This document shows positions 36,846 to 45,556 of a stretch of 64,000 nt of DNA, piece after piece (the stretch's first letter is position 1; every line of letters begins with the position of its first letter). The translations under genes were made by a program, and so were the position numbers. The stretch is from positions 174,032 to 238,031 of the forward strand of contig NZ_JAIXPP010000020.1 in the NCBI RefSeq assembly GCF_027486195.1. Direction: 5' to 3'. The notes below the pieces were generated by a model. That model did no database searches. It had not been told where the DNA came from and was given only the letters and a program-made list of their open reading frames with translations. The stretch comes from Novosphingobium sp. GTDB lineage: Bacteria; Pseudomonadota; Alphaproteobacteria; Sphingomonadales; Sphingomonadaceae.

Positions 36846-38467
36846 GCGGCATTTCAAGACGAGAGATCCTGCGCGCAGGCGCGGTCGGTTCGGCGCTGCT
36901 TGCGGGGCAGGCCATCGCCTCGCCGCTGGGCGGCCCACGCATGATGCCCGCTTCGATGGACCGCGATGTGTTCGCCGCCGCGCTCAAGGATCTGCGCGCC
37001 ATCGTCGGCGTGGACTGGGTGTTTGCGGACGAGACCAGCACCGCCAGCTACAAGAAGAGCTTCATTCCCGATCCGCTCGGCCAGCACATCCCCTCGGGCG
37101 CAGTCGCACCGGCGTCGGTCGAGGAAGTGCAGGCCATCCTCAAGGTGGCCAACCGCTACAAGCTGCCGCTCTGGCCCGTCTCCACCGGCAAGAACATGGG
37201 CTACGGCATGGCCACCCCGGCCAGTTCGGGGCAGATGATCCTCGACCTCAAGCGGATGAACAAGATCATCCACGTCGACGCCGAACTCGGCACCGCGCTG
37301 GTCGAGCCGGGCGTGACTTATCAGGACATGCACGACTACCTTGAGGCACATAACCTGCCCTACTGGCTCGATGTGCCCACCGTCGGCCCGATCGTCTCGA
37401 TGCTCGGCAACACGCTCGAACGCGGGGTTGGCTATACGCCCTATGGCGATCACTTCTTCTTCCAGTGCGGCATGGAAGTGGTGCTGGCCGATGGCTCGAT
37501 TCTCAAGACGGGCATGGGCTCGGTCAAGGATTCAACCACCTGGCAGGCGTTCAAGTGGGGCTACGGTCCTTATCTCGACGGGCTGTTCACCCAGTCCAAC
37601 TTCGGCGTCGTCACCAAGCTGGGCATGTGGCTGATGCCAAAACCGCCCGCCTACAAGGCGTTCATGGTGCGGCATCCCAATCCGGAAGACATCGCCGCGA
37701 TCACCGATACGATCCGCCCGTTCCGCATGAGCAACCTCATCCCCAACGGCGTGCTGATCATGGGCGCGGCCTATCAGCTCGCCATGTTCCACCGCCGCGA
37801 CGAGTTCTGGAAAGAGCCCGGATCGATCCCCGACGAAGTGGTCAAGCGCGAGGCGGCCAAGCGCGGGCTTGGCATGTGGAACACCTACTTCGCGCTCTAT
37901 GGCACCGACGAGATCATCGGCGCGATCGAGCCGATCGTGCGCCGGGCGTTCGAGGCATCTGGCGGCGAGGTGATGACTGCCGCCGAGATGACCGGTAACC
38001 CCTGGTTCGAACACCACCAGACCCTGATGCGCGGCGGCATGACGCTTGAGGAAATCGGCATCGTGCGGTGGCGCGGGAATGGCGGCGGGATGGTTGCCTT
38101 CGCCCCCGTGGCGCCGGCCAAGGGCGAGGAACCCAAGGGCCAGACCGCGCTCGCCAAGGAGATCATGGGCAAATACAATTTCGACTATGCCCCGGCCTAC
38201 GCCGTGGGCGGGCGCGAGCTGCATCACATCATCTTCCTGATGTTCGACAAGTCGGACCCGGAGCAGGAAAAGCGCGCCGATGCCTGCATGGCCGAAATGA
38301 TCACCCGCTTCGGCGAAAAGGGCTGGTGCGCCTATCGCTCGGCGGTTTCGACCATGGATCTGGTTGCTCAGCAATATGGCCAGACCAATCGCGAGGTGAA
38401 TGCACGGCTCAAGCAGGCGCTCGATCCCAACCACATCATCGCGCCGGGGAAACAGGGGATCGCCTGA
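36842..38467 (+). CDS. VAO/4-cresol dehydrogenase-family FAD flavoprotein, Tat-exported
   Basis: 541 residues. Twin-arginine signal MSGISRREILRAGAVGSALL. The FAD-binding PCMH domain contains VASVEEVQAILKVAN-like sequence (read ASVEEVQAILKVANRYKLPL), then STGKNMGYGMA and GNTLERGVGYTPYGDH. The C-terminal substrate domain ends RLKQALDPNHIIAPGKQGI. It matches vanillyl-alcohol oxidase, eugenol hydroxylase and p-cresol methylhydroxylase flavoprotein subunits, which oxidise the benzylic carbon of 4-alkylphenols. With the preceding cytochrome it is likely a periplasmic dehydrogenase. The exact substrate is not readable. Confidence 0.92.
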   Translation: MSGISRREILRAGAVGSALLAGQAIASPLGGPRMMPASMDRDVFAAALKDLRAIVGVDWVFADETSTASYKKSFIPDPLGQHIPSGAVAPASVEEVQAILKVANRYKLPLWPVSTGKNMGYGMATPASSGQMILDLKRMNKIIHVDAELGTALVEPGVTYQDMHDYLEAHNLPYWLDVPTVGPIVSMLGNTLERGVGYTPYGDHFFFQCGMEVVLADGSILKTGMGSVKDSTTWQAFKWGYGPYLDGLFTQSNFGVVTKLGMWLMPKPPAYKAFMVRHPNPEDIAAITDTIRPFRMSNLIPNGVLIMGAAYQLAMFHRRDEFWKEPGSIPDEVVKREAAKRGLGMWNTYFALYGTDEIIGAIEPIVRRAFEASGGEVMTAAEMTGNPWFEHHQTLMRGGMTLEEIGIVRWRGNGGGMVAFAPVAPAKGEEPKGQTALAKEIMGKYNFDYAPAYAVGGRELHHIIFLMFDKSDPEQEKRADACMAEMITRFGEKGWCAYRSAVSTMDLVAQQYGQTNREVNARLKQALDPNHIIAPGKQGIA

Positions 38468-38532
38468 CAAACAGCCGCGCGGCGCCCGCGCCCTTCGATC
38501 CACATGCACGCCAGCGCTCAGGGAGTTACCCC

Positions 38533-39576
38533 ATGTACCCTTTCAAGGAAGGCGATTTTGCGCCGCGCAACGGTTGGTATGTTGCCGCATTCTGTGAAGA
38601 CATCGGCGAAGCGCTGCTCTCCCGCTGGATCCTTGGCCAGCCGGTGGTGCTCTATCGCAAGGCGGATGGCACCGCGGTGGCCGTGGGCGGGCGCTGCCCC
38701 CATCGGTACTATCCGCTCGGGGAATCGCTGCGGGTCGGCGATGCCATCCAGTGCGGCTATCACGGCATCACCTTCGGCGCGGACGGCCGCTGCACCCGCG
38801 TGCCGAGCCAGGACACGGTTCCCGGTGTCTACAAGATCCCGTCCTATCCCCTCGTCGAGCGCGGGCTCTGGGCGTTCATCTGGATGGGTGATCCTGAACT
38901 GGCCGACGAAGCTCTGATCCCCTCCGCGGCGGACATGGGTTTCGGCCTCGATGGCTATATCTACAAACCCTTCAGCACGTTGCATGTTGAAGGGCGATAC
39001 CAGCTGCTCAATGATAATCTGCTCGATCTGACCCACCTCGGCTTCCTCCATGCCAGCAGCATCGGCAGCGAGGAGAACGCCAGTGCCCCCGAGGAACGGC
39101 AAGTCGGCGAGCGCAAGGTTGTCAGCCGCCGCTGGCTGCGCGGTGCGGCCTGCCCGCCGCTCATGGCGCAGAATACAGGCTACGCTGGCCCGATCGATCG
39201 GCTGGCCGGGATGACCTTCTTTGCTCCCGGCTTCCATGCCGGCCTCGATGATACCTACGTTGTGGCCGGTGATCCCGAGCGCGGCGGCGAATGCTTGCAG
39301 AGCGTGAAGGTCTTCCACGCGGTCACCCCGGCCACGCGCCATGAAACCAACTATTTCTTCGCGCTCGGCGGCACGAGCGAAGCGCAGGTTGAGGCCCTGA
39401 AAATCGCGCTGCCGCCCGTGCTCGATGAAGACGCTTTCGCGACCGTGGAAATCGAAAAGATTCTCACCCGCTGCGAGACGCTGCTCCCCGAACTCATGCT
39501 CAAGAGCGACGGGACGGCCGTCGAGGGCCGCCGGATTCTGCAGCGCATGATGGACGCCGAGCGGGCCTTGTCCTGA
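38533..39576 (+). CDS. Second Rieske non-haem iron oxygenase, VanA-like
   Basis: 347 residues. Rieske ligands in CPHR (near 55) and CGYHG (near 74); the iron-site segment LLNDNLLDLTHLGFLHASSI lies near 158-177. Only moderately similar to the first Rieske protein of the cluster, so it is a paralogue acting on a different step or substrate rather than a recent duplicate. An agggag ribosome site lies upstream of ATG 38533. Last gene of the cluster; no reductase partner follows. Confidence 0.92.
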   Translation: MYPFKEGDFAPRNGWYVAAFCEDIGEALLSRWILGQPVVLYRKADGTAVAVGGRCPHRYYPLGESLRVGDAIQCGYHGITFGADGRCTRVPSQDTVPGVYKIPSYPLVERGLWAFIWMGDPELADEALIPSAADMGFGLDGYIYKPFSTLHVEGRYQLLNDNLLDLTHLGFLHASSIGSEENASAPEERQVGERKVVSRRWLRGAACPPLMAQNTGYAGPIDRLAGMTFFAPGFHAGLDDTYVVAGDPERGGECLQSVKVFHAVTPATRHETNYFFALGGTSEAQVEALKIALPPVLDEDAFATVEIEKILTRCETLLPELMLKSDGTAVEGRRILQRMMDAERALS

Positions 39577-39601
39577 GCCAGGACGTCTTTAAACGGTGAA
39601 A

Positions 39602-39675
39602 TGGAGGCCCGAGCCGGAATCGAACCGGCGTGCACGGATTTGCAGTCCGCTACGTAACCACTCCGCCATCGGGCC
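39602..39675 (-). tRNA. tRNA-Cys (GCA anticodon)
   Basis: On the minus strand: acceptor ggcccga pairs with tcgggcc, the anticodon loop reads ctgcaaa with anticodon GCA, and the T-arm contains ggttcgattcc. The CCA end is encoded. 74 bases. Confidence 0.97.
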
Positions 39676-39761
39676 CCGATGCGCATCAGCGTGGAACGGC
39701 GCGGTTAGCCGAGCGTTGCCGTGCCCGCAACGGGATTCTTTGAGGCAAGCCGTCCTTCGCC

Positions 39762-40562
39762 TCAAGGATCGACGAAATCGCCCGCGCGCTTCTCCATACC
39801 GGCCTTCACAGCCTCGATCTGGTTGCGCGAATACATGAGCTCGTGCTGCGCCACGCTTTCCGCCATGAGGATCTCGTCCTCGTTCAGATAAGCGGTGCGA
39901 CCGGTCAGCAGCTTGGCTCCGCGCACGGCGGTGGGGCTCTTGCTCGCGATCTCGCGCGCAAGAGCCATCGCGCGGCCCAGTGGATCGGGATCGGCATGGG
40001 TGGCAAAGCCGAAGGCGGCCGCCTCGGTGCCGTTGAACTCGCGGTGGGTATAGGTCAGTTCGCGCAGCACATCGTCGCGCACATTGCCGCGCCACAGCAC
40101 ATAGCCGGCCATGTCGGGCACAAGGCCCCACTTCACTTCCATCACCGCCAGACGCGCATCGGGGGCCACGATCCGGATATCCGCACCGCTCGCCACCTGC
40201 AGGCCCCCGCCGAAGCAGACGCCGTGGACCGCCGCGATCACCGGGACCGGCAGGCCCCGCCAGACCATGGCGGCATATTGCGCGCGGTTGGCGTTGCCAT
40301 GGGTGCGGTCGGTCAGGTTTCCGCCACTCCCCCAGCGATCGGGGTTGCCCATGCTCGAAAGATCGAGCCCCGCGCAGAACGAGCGCCCCGCGCCCGAGAG
40401 GACCACGCTGCGCACGCCCTTGGCGCTGTGCAGATGGCTCCCGGCCGCAATGATCGCGTCGAACATGGCATCGTCGAGCGCATTCATCTTGTCCGCCCGG
40501 TCGAGCAGGACATGGGCGACGTGATCTTCGATGGTGACGCTGACGCGATCATGGAAATTCAT
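39762..40562 (-). CDS. Crotonase-fold enoyl-CoA hydratase/isomerase family protein
   Basis: 266 residues. Crotonase motifs: VAHVLLDRADKMNALDDAMF, SGAGRSFCAGLDLSSMG and the oxyanion segment AAVHGVCFGGGLQVASGADI. In hydratases the position after GGG-x is glutamate (GGGCELA); here it is Gln (GGGLQVA), so simple enoyl-CoA hydration is doubtful and isomerase, hydrolase or lyase chemistry is more likely. The second acidic position may be in AVMEVKWGLVPD. Lies 26 bases downstream of an AlaC-type aminotransferase gene, probably one transcript. Confidence 0.88.
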   Translation of the reverse strand: MNFHDRVSVTIEDHVAHVLLDRADKMNALDDAMFDAIIAAGSHLHSAKGVRSVVLSGAGRSFCAGLDLSSMGNPDRWGSGGNLTDRTHGNANRAQYAAMVWRGLPVPVIAAVHGVCFGGGLQVASGADIRIVAPDARLAVMEVKWGLVPDMAGYVLWRGNVRDDVLRELTYTHREFNGTEAAAFGFATHADPDPLGRAMALAREIASKSPTAVRGAKLLTGRTAYLNEDEILMAESVAQHELMYSRNQIEAVKAGMEKRAGDFVDP

Positions 40563-40588
40563 GGCTTGGACGTGCTCCCGGTATTGTT

Positions 40589-41788
40589 TCAGGCGGCGCT
40601 GGCGTTGACGCCCATGCTGGAAAGGTAGCGGCGGATGTTGCGCGCGGCCTGGCGCAGGCGCTGCTCGTTCTCCACCATGGCGATGCGGACATAGCCCTCG
40701 CCGTCCTCGCCATAGCCCACGCCGGGCGCGACCGCGACTTCGGCGTGAGTGAGCAGCTGCTTGGAAAACTCGAGGCTGCCCATCTCGCGCAGCGCTGGCG
40801 GCAGCGGCGCCCATGCGAACATCGAGGCGCGCGGGGAAGGGATTTCCCACCCGGCGCGGCCGAAGGCTTCGACCATCACGTCGCGGCGCTTCTGGTAGAG
40901 CAGGCGGTTGGTTTCGACGATGTCCTGCGGTCCATTGAGCGCGGCGCAGGTCGCGGCCTGGATCGGCGTGAAGGCGCCGTAATCGAGATACGATTTCACG
41001 CGGGTCAGCGCGGCGATCAATTGCTTGTTGCCCACCGCGAAGCCCACGCGCCAACCGGCCATCGAGAACGTCTTCGACATCGAGGTGAACTCGACCGCGA
41101 CATCCTTCGCACCCGGCACTTCAAGGATGGAGCGCGTCGGGTTGCCGTCGAAATAGAGCTCGGAATAGGCGAGGTCGGAGAGGACCCACACCTTGTTCTC
41201 CTTCGCCCACGCCACGAGGCGTTCGTAGAACGCAAGATCCACCGTCTCCGCCGTCGGGTTCGACGGGTAGTTGACGATTACCACCGAGGGGCGCGGCACG
41301 CTGTAGCGCATCGCCCGGTCAAGCGCTTCCCAGTAGCGTTCATCGGGCGTGGTCGGCACCGAGCGGATCGTTGCCCCCGCGATGATGAAGCCGAACGTGT
41401 GGATCGGGTAGCTTGGATTAGGCGCGAGCACGACATCGCCCGGCGCGGTGATCGCGGTGGCGAGGCTGGCGAGACCTTCCTTCGATCCCATGGTCATCAC
41501 GACCTCGTTCTCGGGATCGAGCTCCACATTGAAGCGGCGGGCGTAGTAGTTGGCCTGCGCCTTGCGCACGCCGGGGATGCCCTTCGACGCGGAATAACCG
41601 TGCGCATCGGGCTTCATCGCCACTTCGCACAGCTTCTCGATGACATGCGGCGGCGGCGGGAGATCGGGGTTGCCCATGCCGAGATCGATGATGTCCTGCC
41701 CGCGGGCGCGAGCGGCGGCCCGCATCGCGTTCACTTCGGCGATGACGTAGGGCGGCAGGCGCTTCATGCGGTAGAATTCTTCGGTCAC
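40589..41788 (-). CDS. AlaC-like / LL-diaminopimelate-type aminotransferase
   Basis: About 399 residues. The start region VTEEFYRMKRLPPYVIAEVN is characteristic of the family; cofactor and substrate elements include IDLGMGNPDLPPP, APNPSYPIHTFGFI, VNYPSNPTAETVD, LSDLAYSELYFDG and the Schiff-base lysine in SMSKTFSMAGWRVGF. It likely interconverts alanine (or glutamate) and the matching 2-oxo acid. GTG 41788 is chosen by family N-terminus; GTG 41803 is also possible. Divergent from the PHA synthase gene. Confidence 0.9.
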   Translation of the reverse strand: MTEEFYRMKRLPPYVIAEVNAMRAAARARGQDIIDLGMGNPDLPPPPHVIEKLCEVAMKPDAHGYSASKGIPGVRKAQANYYARRFNVELDPENEVVMTMGSKEGLASLATAITAPGDVVLAPNPSYPIHTFGFIIAGATIRSVPTTPDERYWEALDRAMRYSVPRPSVVIVNYPSNPTAETVDLAFYERLVAWAKENKVWVLSDLAYSELYFDGNPTRSILEVPGAKDVAVEFTSMSKTFSMAGWRVGFAVGNKQLIAALTRVKSYLDYGAFTPIQAATCAALNGPQDIVETNRLLYQKRRDVMVEAFGRAGWEIPSPRASMFAWAPLPPALREMGSLEFSKQLLTHAEVAVAPGVGYGEDGEGYVRIAMVENEQRLRQAARNIRRYLSSMGVNASAA

Positions 41789-41938
41789 GACGGGTTTACT
41801 CACTCCTTTGGCGCAGCAAAAGCGCCGCGCCATCAGGCCCCTTACGACAATCGTCGGCCTGTGGAAACCGGAAGGGATCACAAGCGCCCCAATCGGCGCT
41901 ATAAGGCTGCATCAGCGCAACAGGGATTGGGATCACAC

Positions 41939-43837
41939 ATGGCCGACGCCGCCACGCCGCCGGAAAACCCGCTCGATACGGCAGTGATCGAGGATCTCAT
42001 GCGCCAGCAGGGTGAGGCGGTGCAGGCGCTGTTCGCGCCGTTCCTGCCCACGACTTCGACTCCCCTGCCCAATCTGGCGTCCGATCCGGCAGCGATGCAG
42101 CACTGGGCGATGTCGGCCGCGAAGCTGCAGAAGATGTGGCTCGATTTCGGCGCCGAGCAAGCGGGGCAGATCGAGCCGGCGATGGCGCGCATGGCGGACC
42201 CGGGGCGCTGGACCTCGCTGTTCACTGACTGGTACGCCGCGCTGCCGCTGTCGCAGGCCGAAACGCAGGCCAAGCTGTGGGAAGACGGGCTGGAGCTGTG
42301 GACCAATGTGCTGGGCCGCTATGGCATCGGGCCAGCCGCCGGCAAGGAAGAGCCGGCAGCGTTGCCGCGCAAGGACCGCCGCTTTGCCGATCCGCGCTGG
42401 GCGGATCAGCCGTGGTTCGCACTGCTTCACCAGACCTATCTGCTGCTCGCCGAAAAGCTCACCGCCATGGCTTCGGACGTGAAGGGACTGCCGCCCGAGC
42501 GGCAGCATCAGGTGCAGTTCTTCACCAAGCTGGTGATCGATGCGCTGAGCCCAGCCAACTTCCCGATGACCAATCCCATCGTGATCGAGCGCACGATGGA
42601 AACGCACGGCGAGAACCTGGTCAAGGGCGTCGAGCACATGCTGGCCGACGTGCGCAAGGGCCAGCTCACCCACACCGATCCGCAGGCTTTCGAACTTGGC
42701 CGCAACATCGCGGTCACGCCGGGCAAGGTGGTCTACGAGACGCCGCTCTTCCAGCTGATCCAGTACAGCCCCGCGACCGAAACCGTGCTTGCGGTGCCGC
42801 TGCTGATCTTCCCGCCGTGGATCAACCGCTTCTACATCCTCGATCTCAATCCCAAGAAGAGCTTCATCCGCTGGGCAGTGGAGCAGGGGCTGACGGTGTT
42901 CGTCGTCTCGTGGAAATCGGCCGATGCCGCGATGGCAGACGTGGTTTGGGACGACTACGTCATGGCGCAGGTCGAGGCGATCGACGTGGTGCGCGAACGG
43001 CTTGGCGTGCCGCAGGTCCACGCCATCGGTTATTGCGTCGCGGGCACCACGCTGGCGGCGACGCTGGCAATGCTCGCGCGGCGGGGTGAGGCGGACAAGG
43101 TCCGCTCCGCCACCTTCTTCACTGCGCAAGTCGATTTCGAGAAGGCGGGCGACCTCAAGTCGTTCATCGACGACAAGCAGATCAAGCTGCTGGAGAGCCT
43201 TTCGACCGATGGCTACCTCGACGGGCGCTACATGGCTGCCACGTTCAATCTGCTGCGCGGCACCGACCTCATCTGGAACTACGTCGTCAGCAATTACCTG
43301 CTGGGCGAGGACTATCCGGCGTTCGACCTGCTGCACTGGAACGGGGACACGACCAACCTGCCGGCCAAGTGGCACAAGGCCTATCTTGAGGACCTCTACC
43401 GCGACAACCGACTGGTCATGCCCGATTCGCTGGAGATTGACGGCACGCCGATCGACCTGAGGCTGATCGCCACGCCGTGCTACATCCAGGCTGGGCGCGA
43501 AGATCACATCGCGCCGCCGGAAAGCGTGTGGAAGCTGACCCGCCTGCTTTCAGGGCCGTGGCGCTTCCTGCTGGCGGGCTCGGGCCATATCGCCGGGGTG
43601 GTCAATCCGCCCGATGCGGGCAAGTACCAGTATTGGCGCAACGACGGCGCGCCGACGACGCTCGCGGAGTTTGTCGGCGGAGCGCGCGAGACCAAGGGCA
43701 GCTGGTGGCCCGACTGGATCGAATGGATCCGCGAGTCGGATGCGGCCACCGTACCCGCCAAGGGCAAGCGCGTGCCGGGTGGGCGCGGCGACCCGGTGAT
43801 CGAGGACGCACCCGGCCGCTATGTGAAGACCCGCTGA
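41939..43837 (+). CDS. phaC: Class I poly(3-hydroxyalkanoate) synthase
   Basis: 632 residues, normal for class I PhaC. The lipase-like box has the catalytic cysteine, IGYCVAGTTLAA (Cys near 366). The aspartate lies in AGREDHIAPP (near 522) and the histidine in SGHIAGVVNPP (near 548). The N-terminal PhaC_N region includes NPIVIERTMETHGENLVKG and the adjacent NRFYILDLNPKKSFIRW. It polymerises hydroxyacyl-CoA into intracellular polyester granules. A granule-coating phasin lies just downstream, which supports the call. A longer upstream open frame continues through the aminotransferase gene and is not real. Confidence 0.96.
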   Translation: MADAATPPENPLDTAVIEDLMRQQGEAVQALFAPFLPTTSTPLPNLASDPAAMQHWAMSAAKLQKMWLDFGAEQAGQIEPAMARMADPGRWTSLFTDWYAALPLSQAETQAKLWEDGLELWTNVLGRYGIGPAAGKEEPAALPRKDRRFADPRWADQPWFALLHQTYLLLAEKLTAMASDVKGLPPERQHQVQFFTKLVIDALSPANFPMTNPIVIERTMETHGENLVKGVEHMLADVRKGQLTHTDPQAFELGRNIAVTPGKVVYETPLFQLIQYSPATETVLAVPLLIFPPWINRFYILDLNPKKSFIRWAVEQGLTVFVVSWKSADAAMADVVWDDYVMAQVEAIDVVRERLGVPQVHAIGYCVAGTTLAATLAMLARRGEADKVRSATFFTAQVDFEKAGDLKSFIDDKQIKLLESLSTDGYLDGRYMAATFNLLRGTDLIWNYVVSNYLLGEDYPAFDLLHWNGDTTNLPAKWHKAYLEDLYRDNRLVMPDSLEIDGTPIDLRLIATPCYIQAGREDHIAPPESVWKLTRLLSGPWRFLLAGSGHIAGVVNPPDAGKYQYWRNDGAPTTLAEFVGGARETKGSWWPDWIEWIRESDAATVPAKGKRVPGGRGDPVIEDAPGRYVKTR

Positions 43838-43890
43838 GGATTGCCGGCGGCGGGCAAAGCTCCTGCCATTCTGGGCGCTTCCAGCAATGG

Positions 43891-43947
43891 TGCAGTGCAC
43901 AATAGTACTTGACCTGACCCTGCCGACTCCCTATTTTGTGCACTGCA
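43891..43947 (+). promoter_or_regulatory. Phasin promoter bracketed by TGCAGTGCACAA inverted repeat (PhaR-like operator)
   Basis: A sigma-70-type promoter ttgacc (43909-43914), 17-base spacer, tattt(t) (43932-43937). It is flanked by tgcagtgcacaa at 43891-43902 and its exact reverse complement ttgtgcactgca at 43936-43947, the latter overlapping the -10. PhaR repressors of alphaproteobacteria bind TGC-rich sites at phaP promoters; assignment to PhaR is inference. Confidence 0.7.
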
Positions 43948-44019
43948 ACACGGTCCGCTGCTGATCCAACATCTTGGATTTTGCCGATGGGGCGTGTGCG
44001 GCGCAGGAGCAGTCAGGTC

Positions 44020-44832
44020 ATGGAAGACGACGTCAAGGACATCGCAAGCGCAGCAATTGCCGCGCCGAGTGCCGAGGCCGAAATCGCCCCGGCCCAGCCG
44101 CTCGTACAGCCGGAAGTGCTTGCAGCGGAGGCCGCCCCGGTGGTCGCTGCCAAGCAGGCTCCCAAGCCCAAGGGCAAGCCCGGTCGTCCCCGCAAGGTCG
44201 CCGTGTCTGCCCCCGCAAAGGTTGTCGAAGCGCCGGTGGCGCCGGCTGTGAAGCCGGTCCGGACGGTCAAGGCCAAGGCTGCAAAGCCCGAACCGAAGCC
44301 TGCCGCGAAAATCAGCACGAACCTCGTCAAGACCAACAAGAAAGAAGCCGTCTCCATGAAGAGCGCGGCTACCAAGCAGAAGGACTTTACCATCATGAAC
44401 GCCATCCCCACCGAAATGACCGCGACCATCCAGACCGCGATGAAGGAAGCCGCCGACAAGGCAAAGGCCGCGCTCGAAAAGAGCCAGGCCGCGCTGGGCG
44501 ACATGGGCACCTTCACCAAGGGCAACGTCGAAGCGGTCGTCGAATCCACCAAGATCCTCGCTTCGGGTCTGCAGGAAATGGGCAAGAGCTACGCCGCCGA
44601 GACCAAGACCGTGGTCGAGACGATGCAGGCCGAAATGAAGGAACTCGCCGCCGTGAAGTCGCCGGCCGAATTCTTCGAGAAGCAGAACGCGATGCTCCGC
44701 AAGCAGTTCGATGCCGCGATGGCCGCGACCTCGAAGAACAGCGAAGCGATGCTCAAGCTCGCCAGCGAGGCTTTCCAGCCGATCTCGAACCGCGTCAGCC
44801 TCGCGGTCGAGAAGATCAAGCACGCCGCCTGA
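44020..44832 (+). CDS. phaP: Phasin, PHA-granule surface protein with Ala/Pro/Lys-rich N-terminal region
   Basis: 270 residues. The C-terminal ~140 residues form the phasin_2 helical domain: [60 protein letters not shown] and a closing helix. The N-terminal ~115 residues are low-complexity Ala/Pro/Lys ([14 protein letters not shown] contains an AT-hook-like GRP core), as in phasins that also touch DNA. It coats polyester granules made by the upstream synthase. ATG 44020 has an aggagc site upstream. An internal ATG at 44356 or 44395 could start a short phasin. Confidence 0.92.
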   Translation: MEDDVKDIASAAIAAPSAEAEIAPAQPLVQPEVLAAEAAPVVAAKQAPKPKGKPGRPRKVAVSAPAKVVEAPVAPAVKPVRTVKAKAAKPEPKPAAKISTNLVKTNKKEAVSMKSAATKQKDFTIMNAIPTEMTATIQTAMKEAADKAKAALEKSQAALGDMGTFTKGNVEAVVESTKILASGLQEMGKSYAAETKTVVETMQAEMKELAAVKSPAEFFEKQNAMLRKQFDAAMAATSKNSEAMLKLASEAFQPISNRVSLAVEKIKHAA

Positions 44833-44880
44833 TCGGTGCGCTACGCCTGCGCTGCGGCGCAGGCGGGCTTTGACCACGAA

Positions 44881-44919
44881 GCGGGCCGGACGGGATTTCC
44901 CTCCGGCCCGTTTTCGTTT
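44881..44919 (+). terminator. Rho-independent terminator after the phasin gene
   Basis: Nine-base perfect stem cgggccgga (44882-44890) / tccggcccg (44902-44910), 11-base loop, then ttttcgttt. Confidence 0.88.
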
Positions 44920-45016
44920 GCTGGCGGAAAATGTGGCCCAGATGCTGGACTTTAAGGCCAAGTGTTCACCCGCCTCTTGTACGCGGGGGCCTGCAATGCG
45001 ATATTCCCCCTACGCT

Positions 45017-45433
45017 ATGAGCATGACATCCCATCCCGGCGCCCCCGAAGGCTCTGCCGCATATGCGGTGTGCATGCCCTTGCGCGCGGCCGATGACGAA
45101 CCCAAGGGCCCCGGTGGCTCCGACAACGGCGGCGGTGATGATCAGATCGGCATCGCCACCAAGACGCGCACGCGGCCCAAGAAGCCCAGCATGTTCAAGG
45201 TGCTGATGCTGAACGACGATTACACGCCGATGGAATTCGTCGTGATGTGCCTCAAGCGCTTCTTCAACATGGACCTCGAACAGGCGACGCGGGTCATGCT
45301 TCATGTTCACCAGAAGGGCGTCGGCGTCTGCGGGATCTTCCCTTACGAGATCGCTGAAACCAAGGTGAATCAGGTGATGGATTTCGCCCGGCAGAACCAG
45401 CACCCGCTGCAGTGCACGCTCGAGAAGGCGTGA
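45017..45433 (+). CDS. clpS: ClpS, ATP-dependent Clp protease adaptor
   Basis: About 138 residues. The ClpS core is clear: [20 protein letters not shown], then [20 protein letters not shown] and [20 protein letters not shown]. ClpS delivers N-degron substrates to ClpAP in the cytoplasm. The N-terminal ~60 residues are disordered and Gly/Asp-rich, longer than in E. coli. The start is uncertain: in-frame ATGs at 44996, 45017 and 45023 are all possible. clpA is not in the window. Confidence 0.95.
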   Translation: MSMTSHPGAPEGSAAYAVCMPLRAADDEPKGPGGSDNGGGDDQIGIATKTRTRPKKPSMFKVLMLNDDYTPMEFVVMCLKRFFNMDLEQATRVMLHVHQKGVGVCGIFPYEIAETKVNQVMDFARQNQHPLQCTLEKA

Positions 45434-45556
45434 TTCGCGCCTGACTGACCGCCACGGTCGACAGGACGCTTGGCGCTCCCAGCATTTTCGCCTTCCGCCG
45501 GCCTCTGAACCCGGCTAACCGGAACCGTTCACCCGGTCCAGCGAGCTGCCCCGCCC

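Noticed and set aside
39690..39730. cgttgc/gcaacg hairpin between tRNA-Cys and the crotonase gene
   Set aside because: No T-run on the strand where a terminator would be needed; short stem.
40745..41938. In-frame upstream extension of the PHA synthase through the aminotransferase gene
   Set aside because: It is antisense to a well-supported aminotransferase and has no similarity to PhaC; the family N-terminus begins at 41939.
41933..43507. 524-codon frame antisense to the PHA synthase
   Set aside because: Low-complexity shadow translation with no ribosome site or family motif.
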